NCBI RefSeq assembly: GCF_000721935.1
Contig: NZ_KL585420.1
Span: 40,752-54,152, forward strand
Direction: 5' to 3'
Length of the DNA stretch: 13,401 nucleotides
From: Streptomyces sp. NRRL WC-3549
GTDB lineage: Bacteria; Actinomycetota; Actinomycetes; Streptomycetales; Streptomycetaceae
The number at the start of each line of letters is the position of its first letter. The stretch's first letter is position 1. Shown piece by piece: positions 6,513 to 13,401 of this stretch. Made by a program: the position numbers and the translations under genes. The notes under the pieces were generated by a model. It worked only from the letters and a program-made list of their open reading frames with translations. It did no database searches and was not told the origin of the DNA.

Positions 6513-8214
6513 GATCGACCGCAAGCAGTACGTGGCCTCGCTCGGGCCCACCACGGGTGACCGGCTCCGGCTGGCCGACACCGACCTGTTGATCGAGATC
6601 GAGAAGGACCACTGCGTCGGCGGGGACGAGACGGTCTTCGGCGGGGGCAAGTCCGGGCGCGAGTCGCAGGGCCAGTCCCACGCCACCCGGGCGGAGGGCA
6701 CTCCCGACCTGGTGATCTGCGGGGCGGTGATCCTTGACCACTGGGGCGTCGTGAAGGCCGACGTCGGTATCCGCGACGGCAGGATCGTGGCCGTCGGGAA
6801 GTGCGGCAACCCGGACATCATGGACGGAGTCCACCCCGATCTGGTCGTCGGCCCCTCGACCGAGATGGTCAACGCCAGCGGGCTGATCCTGACGGCGGGC
6901 ACCATCGACACGCATGTGCACCTGGTCTCCCCCGACATGTCCGTGGTGGCGTTGGAATCCGGCACCACCACCCTGGTCGGCGGGGGCACCGGCCCGACCG
7001 ACGGCTCCAAGGCGGCTCTGGCCACCCCCGGCGGCTGGTGGGTCGAACGGATGCTGGAGGGGCTCGACCAGTGGCCGGTGAACGTACTCATGCTCGGACG
7101 CGGCACCACCGTCTCCGAGGAGGCCCTGTGGGAACAGCTCCGTTCCGGTCTGGGCGGCTTCAAGTGCCACGAGGACTGGGGCGCCACTCCGGCGGCGATC
7201 GACACCGCGCTCACGGTCGCGGAGGCCGCCGGCGTCCAGGTGGCCATCCACAGCGACACCCTCAACGAAGCCGGTTTCGTCGAGGACCTGCTGCGGACGG
7301 TCGACGGCCGCAACTTCCACGCCTTCCACACCGAAGGGGCCGGCGGGGGCCACGCCCCGGACATCATCCGGATCGCCGGTGAACCCTACGTCCTGCCCTC
7401 CTCCACCACCCCCACCCGGCCCTTCACCGTCAACACCGCCGACGAGCAGCTCGACCTCTGCCTGATCGCCCATCACCTCAACCCGCAGGTCCGCGAGGAG
7501 CTCGCGTTCGCCGAGAGCCGGGTACGGGCCTCGACCATGGCGGCCGAGGACATCCTGCAGGACATGGGTGCCATCTCGGCGATGTCGTCCGACGCCCAGG
7601 CGATGGGCCGGCTGGGCGAGGTGGTGCGCCGGACCTGGCAGACCGCGCACCTCATGAAGAAGCTGCGCGGCCGGCTGCCCGGGGACGTCCGTGCGGACAA
7701 CAACCGGGCCCGCCGCTACGTGGCGAAGTACACCATCGTCCCCGCGCTCATCCACGGGCTCGAGGCCGAGGTGGGTTCCGTCGAGGCGGGGAAACTCGCC
7801 GACCTGGTCCTGTGGGAACCCGCGCTGTTCGGAGTACGCCCGACCGCCGTCTACAAGGGCGGCATGGCGGCCATGGCCATGCTCGGCGACCCGAACGGCG
7901 CCGTCCCCACCCCGCAACCGGTGCTGCCCCGGCTCGGATACAACGTGCACACCCGGGCCGCGGCGGCGACCAGTGTGGCGTTCGTGGCCCCGGCCGCCAT
8001 CGAGGACGGGCTGGCCGACCGGCTGGACGTCCACCGCAGGCTCGTGCCGGTGAGCAACATGCGCGGCCGGTCCAAGGCCGATCTGCCGGAGAACGACGCC
8101 CTGCCGCACATCGAGGTCGATCCGGAGACCTTCACCGTGCACATCGACGGGCAGCTGGTCGACCACGAGCCGGCGCGCGAACTGCCCATGGCCCAGCGTT
8201 ACTTCCTCTTTTGA
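6505..8214 (+). CDS. ureC: Urease alpha (catalytic) subunit, divergent flap
   Basis: This is the nickel-containing catalytic subunit in the cytoplasm: 569 residues, normal for UreC. Visible active-site residues are H137 and H139 (DTHVH), the carbamylated K220 and H222 ([16 protein letters not shown]), H249 ([11 protein letters not shown]), H275 ([13 protein letters not shown]), H323, R339 (AFAESRVR) and D363 ([10 protein letters not shown]). All correspond to Klebsiella numbering plus 3. The mobile flap reads LIAHHLN, so the conserved flap cysteine (C319 in Klebsiella) is A322 here. The segment after HVH ([16 protein letters not shown]) and [12 protein letters not shown] also look unlike the most common UreC sequences. 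It ends with MAQRYFLF, the usual C terminus. ATG at 6505 has GGAGG 8 bases upstream. It is likely active, but a divergent type. Confidence 0.95.
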   Translation: MAEIDRKQYVASLGPTTGDRLRLADTDLLIEIEKDHCVGGDETVFGGGKSGRESQGQSHATRAEGTPDLVICGAVILDHWGVVKADVGIRDGRIVAVGKCGNPDIMDGVHPDLVVGPSTEMVNASGLILTAGTIDTHVHLVSPDMSVVALESGTTTLVGGGTGPTDGSKAALATPGGWWVERMLEGLDQWPVNVLMLGRGTTVSEEALWEQLRSGLGGFKCHEDWGATPAAIDTALTVAEAAGVQVAIHSDTLNEAGFVEDLLRTVDGRNFHAFHTEGAGGGHAPDIIRIAGEPYVLPSSTTPTRPFTVNTADEQLDLCLIAHHLNPQVREELAFAESRVRASTMAAEDILQDMGAISAMSSDAQAMGRLGEVVRRTWQTAHLMKKLRGRLPGDVRADNNRARRYVAKYTIVPALIHGLEAEVGSVEAGKLADLVLWEPALFGVRPTAVYKGGMAAMAMLGDPNGAVPTPQPVLPRLGYNVHTRAAAATSVAFVAPAAIEDGLADRLDVHRRLVPVSNMRGRSKADLPENDALPHIEVDPETFTVHIDGQLVDHEPARELPMAQRYFLF

Positions 8215-8914
8215 ACGCCCACGAGGCCGCGGTCGTCGCGGCAGAGGCGGGCGACGCCCCGGGCCAGGCCCCGCCCGGCCTCCCCGGGCTCGCCGCGCTG
8301 CTGATGCTGGCGGACGGACGCTTCCCCTCGGGCAGCCACGAGATGTGTATAAGAGACAGGAGGCGTTCCTCCGGGGCCGGGTCGCCACCAGCGGGGTGAT
8401 CGCCGCGGCCTTCGCCGCGGCGGCGTGCGCCGGGGCAGGTGCCGGGCCCCGGCTGGCGGAGCTCGACGCCGAGCTCGAGGCCCGTACCCCCGCTCCGGCG
8501 CTGCGGGCCGCGTCGCGCAAGCTCGGACGCCAGCTGCTGCGTACCGCCCGCGCGGCCCGTCCCGATCCGCGGCTGGACGCGCTCGCCGCGGCCTGGCCCC
8601 GAGGGCCGCACCAGCCGCTCGTACTCGGGGTGACCGCACGGGTCTTCGCGCTGGACCCGCGCGGCGCGGCCACGGCGGCCCTGCACGACGCCGTGGCCGG
8701 GCCCGCCACCTCGGCGGTCCGGCTGCTGGGGCTCGACCCCTTCGAAGTGCAGGCCGTGCTGGCCGGGCTCACGCCCCGTCTGGACCAGCTCGCCCGCAAG
8801 GCCGCCGATGACGCCGGGAAGCCGGGGGCGGATCTTCCCTCGCCGTGCTCCCCGTTGCTCGACATCTCAGCCCAACACCACGCCACCTGGGAGGTGCGTC
8901 TCTTTGCGTCCTGA
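8211..8914 (+). pseudogene. ureF: Urease accessory protein UreF, broken by adapter sequence
   Basis: UreF joins UreD and UreG in the complex that loads nickel into urease. The N-terminal part reads from a TTG at 8211 (overlapping the ureC stop) through the hallmark LLMLADGRFPSGSH, ending at 8340. The C-terminal part resumes at 8360 with EAFLRGRVATSGVIAAAF and runs 184 residues to the TGA at 8912-8914, with typical [20 protein letters not shown]. Between them lies a 19-bp synthetic mosaic end, and the two parts are in different frames. About 20 residues that normally follow GSH (beginning AHSGG in homologues) are missing. As printed, the first frame stops at 8399. With the gap restored I expect about 248 residues, a normal UreF. 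The gene is probably intact in the organism. The TTG start is chosen for lack of a better in-frame start and has no clear ribosome binding site. Confidence 0.9.
8341..8359 (+). other. Tn5 mosaic end (Nextera adapter) left in the assembly
   Basis: AGATGTGTATAAGAGACAG is an exact 19/19 match to the hyperactive Tn5 mosaic end, the 3' part of both Nextera transposase adapters. The mosaic end is an engineered hybrid of the natural Tn5 outer and inner ends, so it is not expected in a genome. It carries no transposon body, and no 9-bp target duplication flanks it. Orientation fits an insert starting at 8360 and reading right. In translation it gives the MCIRDR and MYKRQ peptides known as adapter traces in protein databases. 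Confidence 0.97.
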
Positions 8915-9599
8915 TCAGCACACAGCCGAGAACGTTGTCCACAGCCATCCGCACCCCGGTCCCGAGGCGGACCGGAAGCCCCGTCCGCCGGGCCGGCCGT
9001 TGCGGATCGGGCTCGGCGGGCCGGTGGGGTCCGGGAAGACGGCCCTCGTGGCGGCGCTCTGCCGGTCCCTGGGGTCCGAGTTCGAGATGGCCGTGGTCAC
9101 CAACGACATCTACACCACGGAGGACGCCGACTTCCTGCTGCGCAACGGAGTGCTGCCCGAGGAGCGCGTACGCGCGGTGGAGACCGGCTGCTGTCCCCAC
9201 ACCGCCATCCGCGACGACATCTCGGCCAACCTGGAGGCCATCGAGGAGTTGGAGCGCAGCCTGCCCCCGCTCGACATCGTTCTCGTCGAGAGCGGCGGTG
9301 ACAACCTCACCGCCACCTTCAGCCGCGGCCTGATCCACCACCAGATCTTCGTCGTCGACGTCGCGGGCGGTGACAAGGTGCCGCGCAAGGGCGGACCCGG
9401 TGTCACCACCTCCGACCTGCTGGTGGTCAACAAGACCGATCTCGCCGACCAGGTGAGCGCCGATCTGTCGGTGATGGAGCGCGACGCGAAGGAGAAGCGC
9501 GGCGACCTCCCCGTCGTCTTCCTCTCCCTGGTCGAGGACCCGCGGGCGCGCGAGGTCACCGCCTGGGTCCGTGACCGCCTGTCCGAATCCGGGAGCTGA
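8904..9599 (+). CDS. ureG: Urease accessory GTPase UreG
   Basis: UreG is the SIMIBI-class GTPase that carries nickel and drives urease activation with UreF and UreD. The product is 231 residues. It opens with a short His-containing tail (HSHPHPG, about residues 13-19), as in other actinobacterial UreG proteins. Then come [20 protein letters not shown] (Walker A), [16 protein letters not shown], the nickel-binding Cys-Pro-His in [51 protein letters not shown] and the guanine-specificity NKTD. The start is the TTG at 8904: GGGAGG at 8889-8894 is 9 bases upstream, the gene then overlaps ureF by 11 bp, and no in-frame ATG or GTG is available before the conserved region. No damage is seen. Confidence 0.94.
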   Translation: MRPDQHTAENVVHSHPHPGPEADRKPRPPGRPLRIGLGGPVGSGKTALVAALCRSLGSEFEMAVVTNDIYTTEDADFLLRNGVLPEERVRAVETGCCPHTAIRDDISANLEAIEELERSLPPLDIVLVESGGDNLTATFSRGLIHHQIFVVDVAGGDKVPRKGGPGVTTSDLLVVNKTDLADQVSADLSVMERDAKEKRGDLPVVFLSLVEDPRAREVTAWVRDRLSESGS

Positions 9600-9607
9600 C
9601 GGGCACC

Positions 9608-10348
9608 ATGGCGCATCAGGCATCGGCCCGGCTCGTCACCGAGCGGGCCGCCGCTCCGGGCGGCGTACGGACCCGGATCCGCGTGCTGCGTTCGGGCTGG
9701 CCCCTGATGCTGCGCACCACCTCGCTCCTCGGTCCCGGACCGCTCACCTCGTGGGCGTCCCGGGACGTCCCCGCCGCCGGGGTCCACCTGACGGCGGGGG
9801 CGGCGGGGCCGCTCGGCGGCGACCGCCTGAGACTGGAGGTGGAGGTGGGGGAAGGCAGCTCGCTGATGCTCGGCGAAGTCGCGCCCACGCTGCTGCTGCC
9901 CGGCCGCACCGGCGAGGAGTCCCGCCTCGACGTCCGCATCCGGGTCGGGGCCGGTGCGACCCTGGTGTGGCGTCCGGAACTGGCGATCGCGGCGCGCGCG
10001 TGCCGTCATACGACCGACACCCGCGTCACCCTGGAGGACGGCGCACGGCTCCTGCTGCGCGAAGAGGCCCTCTTCGGCCGAGAGGGCGAACCGTCCGGTG
10101 GCTACCGCCAGCGGCTCCGGATCACCGCGCCCGGCGGCCCGCTCCACGACCAGGAGCTCCGCGTCGGCCCGGGGGCTCCGGGCTGGGACGGTCCCGCCGT
10201 CACCGCCGGCCACCGCGCAGCCGGGACCCTGCTCCTCGTGGACCCCGGTGTGCCGGGCACGGCCGAGACCTGTGCGCGCCACCCCGACACGGCCCAGATG
10301 GCACTCCCCGGCCGGGCCGTCCTGTTCAGCGCACTGACACCCGACACA
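9608..10348 (+). CDS. ureD: Urease accessory protein UreD (UreH), 3' end lost at a junction
   Basis: UreD is the scaffold that binds apo-urease and receives UreF and UreG. The start is the ATG at 9608, 8 bp after ureG, with GGGAG at 9591-9595 upstream. Family sequence is clear for about 245 residues: PLMLRTTSLLGPGPLTSW, GPLGGDRLRLEVEVGEGSSL, PTLLLPGRTGEESRLDVRIR, LVWRPELAIAARACRHTTDT, REEALFGREGEPSGG and finally GRAVLFSALTPDT. At about 10346-10352 the reading frame passes into the antisense strand of the neighbouring dehydrogenase and stays open to 13003, with no family resemblance after that point. Homologues normally end some 10-25 residues after the ALTPD segment, so only a short tail and the stop codon are missing. 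The gene is partial as printed and probably whole in the organism. Confidence 0.9.
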
Positions 10349-10352
10349 TCGG
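10346..10352. other. Chimeric junction between ureD and the FAD-dehydrogenase gene
   Basis: Left of this point the plus strand encodes UreD; right of it the minus strand encodes a flavoprotein up to HGY. Both genes lose their C-terminal codons and any intergenic terminator at the same spot. The join is placed within about 7 bases by where family resemblance ends. ACACATC at 10344-10350 region also matches the end of the reverse-complemented mosaic end (7 bases), which is suggestive only. Confidence 0.75.
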
Positions 10353-11923
10353 TAGCCGTGGCCCCCGCCGCCGCCGAAGCCCGCCGCCTCGCCCGCCGCG
10401 TAGACACCGGCCAGCGGGGTGCCGTCGGCCGTCAGGACCCGGGAGGAGAGGTCCGTCTCCAGCCCGCCCAGGGACTTGCGGGTCAGGATGTTGAGCCGTA
10501 CGGCGATCAGCGGTCCGGCCGCCGGGTCCAGGATGCGGTGGGGCCTCGCCGTGCGGATCAGCTTGTCGCCCAGGTAGGTGCGGGCTCCTCGGATCGCCGT
10601 GATCTGGAGGTCCTTGGTGAAGGGGTTGGCGATCTCCCGGTCGCGGGCGGTGATCTCGCGGCGCAGCTCGTCCTCGTCGATCAGCGCTTCGCCGGTGAGC
10701 GCGTTCATGCCCCGCACCAGCGCGCCGAGGTCCTTCTCGACGACGAAGTCCGCGCCCTGGTCCATGAACGCCTGCACCGGCGCGGGTACGTCGGCGCGCG
10801 CCCGGCCGATCACGCCCCGGACCGACTTGCCGGTCAGGTCGGGGTTCTGTTCGGAGCCGGAGAGGGCGAACTCCTTGCCGATGATCTTCCGGTCGAGGAC
10901 GAACCAGGTGTAGCCGTGTCCGGACCGCATGATGTGTTCGAGGGTGCCCAGGGTGTCGAAGCCGGGGAAGAGCGGGACCGGGAGCCGCTTGCCGCGGGCG
11001 TCCAGCCAGAGGGAGGACGGGCCGGGCAGGATCCGGATGCCGTGCCGGGCCCAGACCGGGTTCCAGTTCTCGATGCCCTCGGTGTAGTGCCACATCCGGT
11101 CCCGGTTGATGTGGTTGGCGCCCGCCCCCTCGGCGATGCCCAGCATCAGGCCGTCCACGTGGGCCGGGACGCCGGAGAGCATCTTCGCGGGCGGGGTGCC
11201 CAGGCGCTCGGGCCACTGCGCACGCACGAGCTCGTGGTTGCCGCCGATGCCCCCGGAGGTGACGATCACGGCCTGGGCCCTGAGCTCGAAGGCCCCCGCG
11301 ACCTCGCGGCTGCTGGCCGTCCCCCGGGCGGCGCCGCTCGGTTCGAGTACCTCGCCGGTGACGGTGTCGACCACGCCCGCCGTGCGGCCCAGGCCGGTCA
11401 CCCGGTGCCGGAACCTGAGCCGGACGAGGCCCTTCGCCACCCCCTGGCGCACCCTGCGCTCGAAGGGGGCGACGATCCCGGGGCCGGTGCCCCAGGTGAT
11501 GTGGAACCGGGGTACGGAGTTCCCGTGGCCGCCCGCGTCGTAACCGCCGCGCTCCGCCCAGCCCACGACGGGGAAGATCCGCAGCCCCTGGGCGTGCAGC
11601 CAGGACCGCTTCTCACCGGCCGCGAAGTCGACGTACGCCTCGGCCCACTTCCGCGGCCAGTGGTCCTCCTCGCGGTCGAAGCCGGCGGTGCCGTACCAGT
11701 CCTGAAGGGCGAGCGCGTGGCTGTCCTTGATCCGCATCCGGCGCTGCTCGGGCGAGTCGACGAGGAAGAGGCCGCCGAAGGACCAGTGCGCCTGGCCGCC
11801 GACGGACTGCTCGGGCTCCTGGTCGAGCAGGATCACCGTGCGGCCCGCGTCGACCAGTTCGGCGGTGGCGACCAGACCCGCGAGTCCCGCCCCGATCACG
11901 ATCACGTCAGCGTCGTACGCCAT
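10349..11923 (-). CDS. FAD-binding dehydrogenase, KstD/fumarate-reductase flavoprotein type (C terminus missing)
   Basis: A flavin-dependent oxidoreductase of the actinobacterial family annotated as FAD-binding dehydrogenase, related to 3-ketosteroid delta1-dehydrogenase and fumarate-reductase flavoproteins. The dinucleotide fold is at the N terminus: ADVIVIGAGLAGLVATAEL with GAGLAG at residues 11-16, followed by TVILLDQE. GGQAHWSFGGLFLVDSPEQR and VTSGGIGGNHELVR are further family segments, and GVYAAGEAAGFGGGGGHGY (ending at residue 524) is the C-terminal FAD-binding region. Homologues continue about 25 residues with a LEGTFLGGC-like end; here the frame instead enters the antisense of ureD and stays open to 9110. 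The ATG at 11923 has GGAGGA about 8 bases upstream. The substrate is unknown. I infer a complete gene of about 550 codons in the organism. Confidence 0.88.
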
Positions 11924-12140
11924 GGGTTTCGTCCTCCGGGGGCGGTGCGGGAGCGGTGCCTGAGTCGGTGCGGGAGCGGTGCGGGCGGCCGTACGGGAGA
12001 GGTGCGGGCGCGCGGGACGGCGGCGGGCGCCAAGTTACTCGTGCGTCAGGTCAGATCTTCGGCACCCCCCGTTCCCACGTCAACCGTTCCGCCGGGACGG
12101 CCTCACGGATCTCGTACGTCCCCGGGGCTATCGTCGGAAC
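11924..12140. promoter_or_regulatory. Divergent intergenic region between the dehydrogenase and DMT transporter genes
   Basis: This 217-bp spacer holds the start regions of two divergent genes. Next to the dehydrogenase are GGAGGA (minus strand) and a short direct repeat at 11943-11982. Next to the transporter, TATCGT at 12129-12134 fits the TAnnnT -10 pattern and ends 6 bases before the GTG at 12141, as for a leaderless message; a good -35 is not visible. An imperfect stem (12084-12090 with 12094-12100) is also present. Confidence 0.4.
11943..11982. repeat. Two-copy 17-bp direct repeat
   Basis: CGGTGCGGGAGCGGTGC occurs at 11943-11959 and again at 11966-11982, a 23-bp period, with a degenerate third unit at about 11993-12008. 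It lies 20-60 bp upstream of the dehydrogenase start. It could be a direct-repeat operator or simple slippage of G+C-rich DNA; there is no evidence to choose. Confidence 0.6.
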
Positions 12141-13064
12141 GTGTCCTTGCTGGTCGTCCTGTTCTCCGTCGGCGCCGCGTGTTGTCTGGGCCTCGGTTTC
12201 GTCCTGCAACAGGCGGCGGCCCGCACCGCGCCGCCCGGCGACTTCCTCTCTCCCCGGTTGCTGCTCGACCTCATGCGGGTGCCGAGCTGGCTGGCCGGTA
12301 TCGCCCTGATGATCTGCGGCATGGTCCTCGGCGCCCTCGCCCTGGGCCGCGGCGAGGTGTCGGTCGTCGAGCCGCTGATGGCCACCAATCTGCTGTTCGC
12401 CATGGGCCTGTCACGCTGGCTCACCGGCCAGCGGCTCGGCCGGCAGGGCTGGGGCGGGCTCTGGCTGCTGGCCTGCGGCGTCGCCGTGTTCCTGCTGGCG
12501 GGGCAGCCGAGCGGCGGGCAGGAGGTGACGGAGCCCCTGCGGCGCTGGCTGGTGATCGGTGTGGTGGCCGGGCTCTCGTTGCTCCTGACCGCGTCCGCCC
12601 GGCACCGGCGCGCGCCCTGGACCCCCGCGGTGCTCGGCCTGGCGGGCGGACTGCTGTACGGGCTGCAGGACGCCCTGACGCGGGTCTGCGGACTGCGGCT
12701 GAGCGACGAGGGTTGGGTCTCGCTGTTCACCAGCTGGGAGCCGTACGCGCTCGTCGTGATGGGCGTGACCAGTCTGATCATGGTCCAGAGCGCCTTCGAG
12801 GCGGGACCGCTACGGGTCTCCCTGCCCCCGCTGACCGCCGCGCAGCCGCTCGCCGGCATCGTCTGCGGGATCGGGTTCCTCGGCGACCACGTGCGGACCG
12901 ACGCGGTGGCCCTGACCTGGCAGTGCGTCGGGCTCGCCGCGATCGTGACGGGCATCGTGATGCTCGGGCGGCACCCGGCGATGCCGCCCGGGAAGACCGG
13001 TGACGCACACGGCTCCACGGCCGTTTCCGGGGTGGGGTTGAATGAGGATCATGAATCCGGCTGA
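12141..13064 (+). CDS. DMT-superfamily (EamA-like) membrane transporter
   Basis: An integral membrane protein of about 307 residues with roughly nine to ten hydrophobic spans and short loops, the layout of drug/metabolite transporters. The first span follows the start directly (MSLLVVLFSVGAACCLG). Other segments are VLQQAAARTAP, GEVSVVEPLMATNLLFAMGL, GLAGGLLYGLQDALTRVCG, GVTSLIMVQSAFEAGPLRVS and LTAAQPLAGIVCGIGFLGD. The latter two resemble the family's repeat halves with the proline-containing PLMA and AAQPLAG positions. I chose the GTG at 12141 because the membrane protein begins there and a -10-like TATCGT is 6 bases upstream, suggesting a leaderless transcript; codons before it look non-coding. 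The C-terminal 40 residues are hydrophilic. The end overlaps the NUDIX gene by 14 bp. The substrate is unknown. Confidence 0.87.
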   Translation: MSLLVVLFSVGAACCLGLGFVLQQAAARTAPPGDFLSPRLLLDLMRVPSWLAGIALMICGMVLGALALGRGEVSVVEPLMATNLLFAMGLSRWLTGQRLGRQGWGGLWLLACGVAVFLLAGQPSGGQEVTEPLRRWLVIGVVAGLSLLLTASARHRRAPWTPAVLGLAGGLLYGLQDALTRVCGLRLSDEGWVSLFTSWEPYALVVMGVTSLIMVQSAFEAGPLRVSLPPLTAAQPLAGIVCGIGFLGDHVRTDAVALTWQCVGLAAIVTGIVMLGRHPAMPPGKTGDAHGSTAVSGVGLNEDHESG

Positions 13065-13401
13065 CGAGATCCTGGACATCGTCGACGAGAACGACGAGGT
13101 CGTCGGGCAGGCACCGCGCGGTGAGGCGACCGCGCGCCGGCTGCGCCACCGCTGCGTCTTCATCGAGGCACGCGACCCGGAGGGCCGGATCTTCGTGCAC
13201 CGCAGAACGCCCACGAAACTGGTCTTCCCCTCCCACTACGACATGTTCGTCGGCGGGGTCGTGGGCGCGGGTGAGGCGTGCGACGACGCGGCCCTGCGCG
13301 AGGCCGAGGAGGAACTGGGCGTCCCCGGCCTCCCCCGTCCCGAACGGCTGTTCACGTTCCTCTACGAGAGTGCCGAGCACACCTGGTGGTCGTACGTGTA
13401 C
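13051..13401 (+). CDS. NUDIX hydrolase (3' end outside window)
   Basis: The first 117 residues of a NUDIX-fold hydrolase of the YfcD / isopentenyl-isomerase-like branch. It opens with MNPADEILDIVDENDEVVGQ, continues with RLRHRCVFIEA and VHRRTPTKLVFPSHYDMFVG, and carries a complete NUDIX box matching GX5EX7REUXEEXGU: GVVGAGEACDDAA followed by LREAEEELGV (about residues 70-92). The glutamates of REAEEE bind the metal. Such enzymes hydrolyse nucleoside diphosphates linked to another group; the exact substrate is not predictable. ATG at 13051 overlaps the transporter's stop. An in-frame ATG at 13042 preceded by a GGTGGGG run is an equally possible start, adding three residues. Probably co-transcribed with the transporter. 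Confidence 0.92.
   Translation, partial: MNPADEILDIVDENDEVVGQAPRGEATARRLRHRCVFIEARDPEGRIFVHRRTPTKLVFPSHYDMFVGGVVGAGEACDDAALREAEEELGVPGLPRPERLFTFLYESAEHTWWSYVY

Noticed and set aside
8341..8399. Natural transposon insertion in ureF
   Set aside because: The 19 bases are the engineered mosaic end, not a natural IS50 end. There is no transposase, no second end and no 9-bp target duplication, and host codons are missing rather than merely interrupted.
6442..8886. Long minus-strand open frame (814 codons) across ureC and ureF
   Set aside because: It is antisense to clearly coding urease genes, and the low-complexity Arg/Gly/Ala composition is typical of a shadow frame.
9110..10348. Continuation of the dehydrogenase frame for about 410 codons on the minus strand
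   Set aside because: It is the antisense of ureD and ureG, with no family sequence after HGY.
9608..13003. A 1131-codon plus-strand open frame that would be a giant UreD fusion protein
   Set aside because: Only the first 245 or so residues resemble UreD. The rest is the antisense of the dehydrogenase and then an alternate frame of the transporter gene; G+C-rich antisense frames often lack stops.
1..13401. tRNA, rRNA, CRISPR array or phage/defence island
   Set aside because: No cloverleaf-like, spaced-repeat, integrase or defence-type sequences were seen; all genes are ordinary metabolic, transport or regulatory types.

Overview
The window has the marks of a Streptomyces (or close actinomycete) chromosome: very high G+C with G/C-ending codons, GTG and TTG starts, many start/stop overlaps between co-directional genes, and best-recognised products of streptomycete type. 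There are 14 genes, none of them RNA genes, and no insertion sequence or CRISPR array.

Left block (1-2381): a gluconate uptake and activation module. A FadR-type GntR regulator (cut by the window edge) is divergent from gntK (gluconokinase) and gntP (gluconate permease), which form a two-gene operon ending in a strong hairpin at 2334-2381. The regulator is the obvious candidate repressor. Middle-left (2393-5636): on the minus strand, a 320-residue protein of unknown function lies 35 bp upstream of an APC-type amino-acid permease. Divergent from this pair is an ASCH-domain protein.

Centre (5791 to about 10348): a urease operon in the order ureA-ureB-ureC-ureF-ureG-ureD, with structural subunits first and then accessory proteins for nickel loading. 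Genes overlap or nearly abut. UreC keeps the carbamylated lysine and all nickel ligands, but has alanine in place of the usual active-site flap cysteine. UreB has an N-terminal extension of about 40 residues.

Right (10349-13401): a minus-strand FAD-binding dehydrogenase (KstD/fumarate-reductase flavoprotein type) converging on ureD, then a plus-strand DMT-family transporter overlapping a NUDIX hydrolase that runs off the window.

The most important observation concerns sequence quality. A perfect copy of the 19-bp synthetic Tn5 mosaic end used in Nextera libraries sits inside ureF (8341-8359). It replaces about 20 codons and breaks the frame. About 2 kb further on, near 10346-10352, ureD runs straight into the antisense strand of the dehydrogenase, so both convergent genes lose their 3' ends. 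I read both as assembly faults (the first almost certainly, the second probably), not as biology. The urease operon of the real organism is probably intact. I did not find a convincing undescribed system; the real biological points of interest are the UreC flap change, the UreB extension and the unexplained permease partner.
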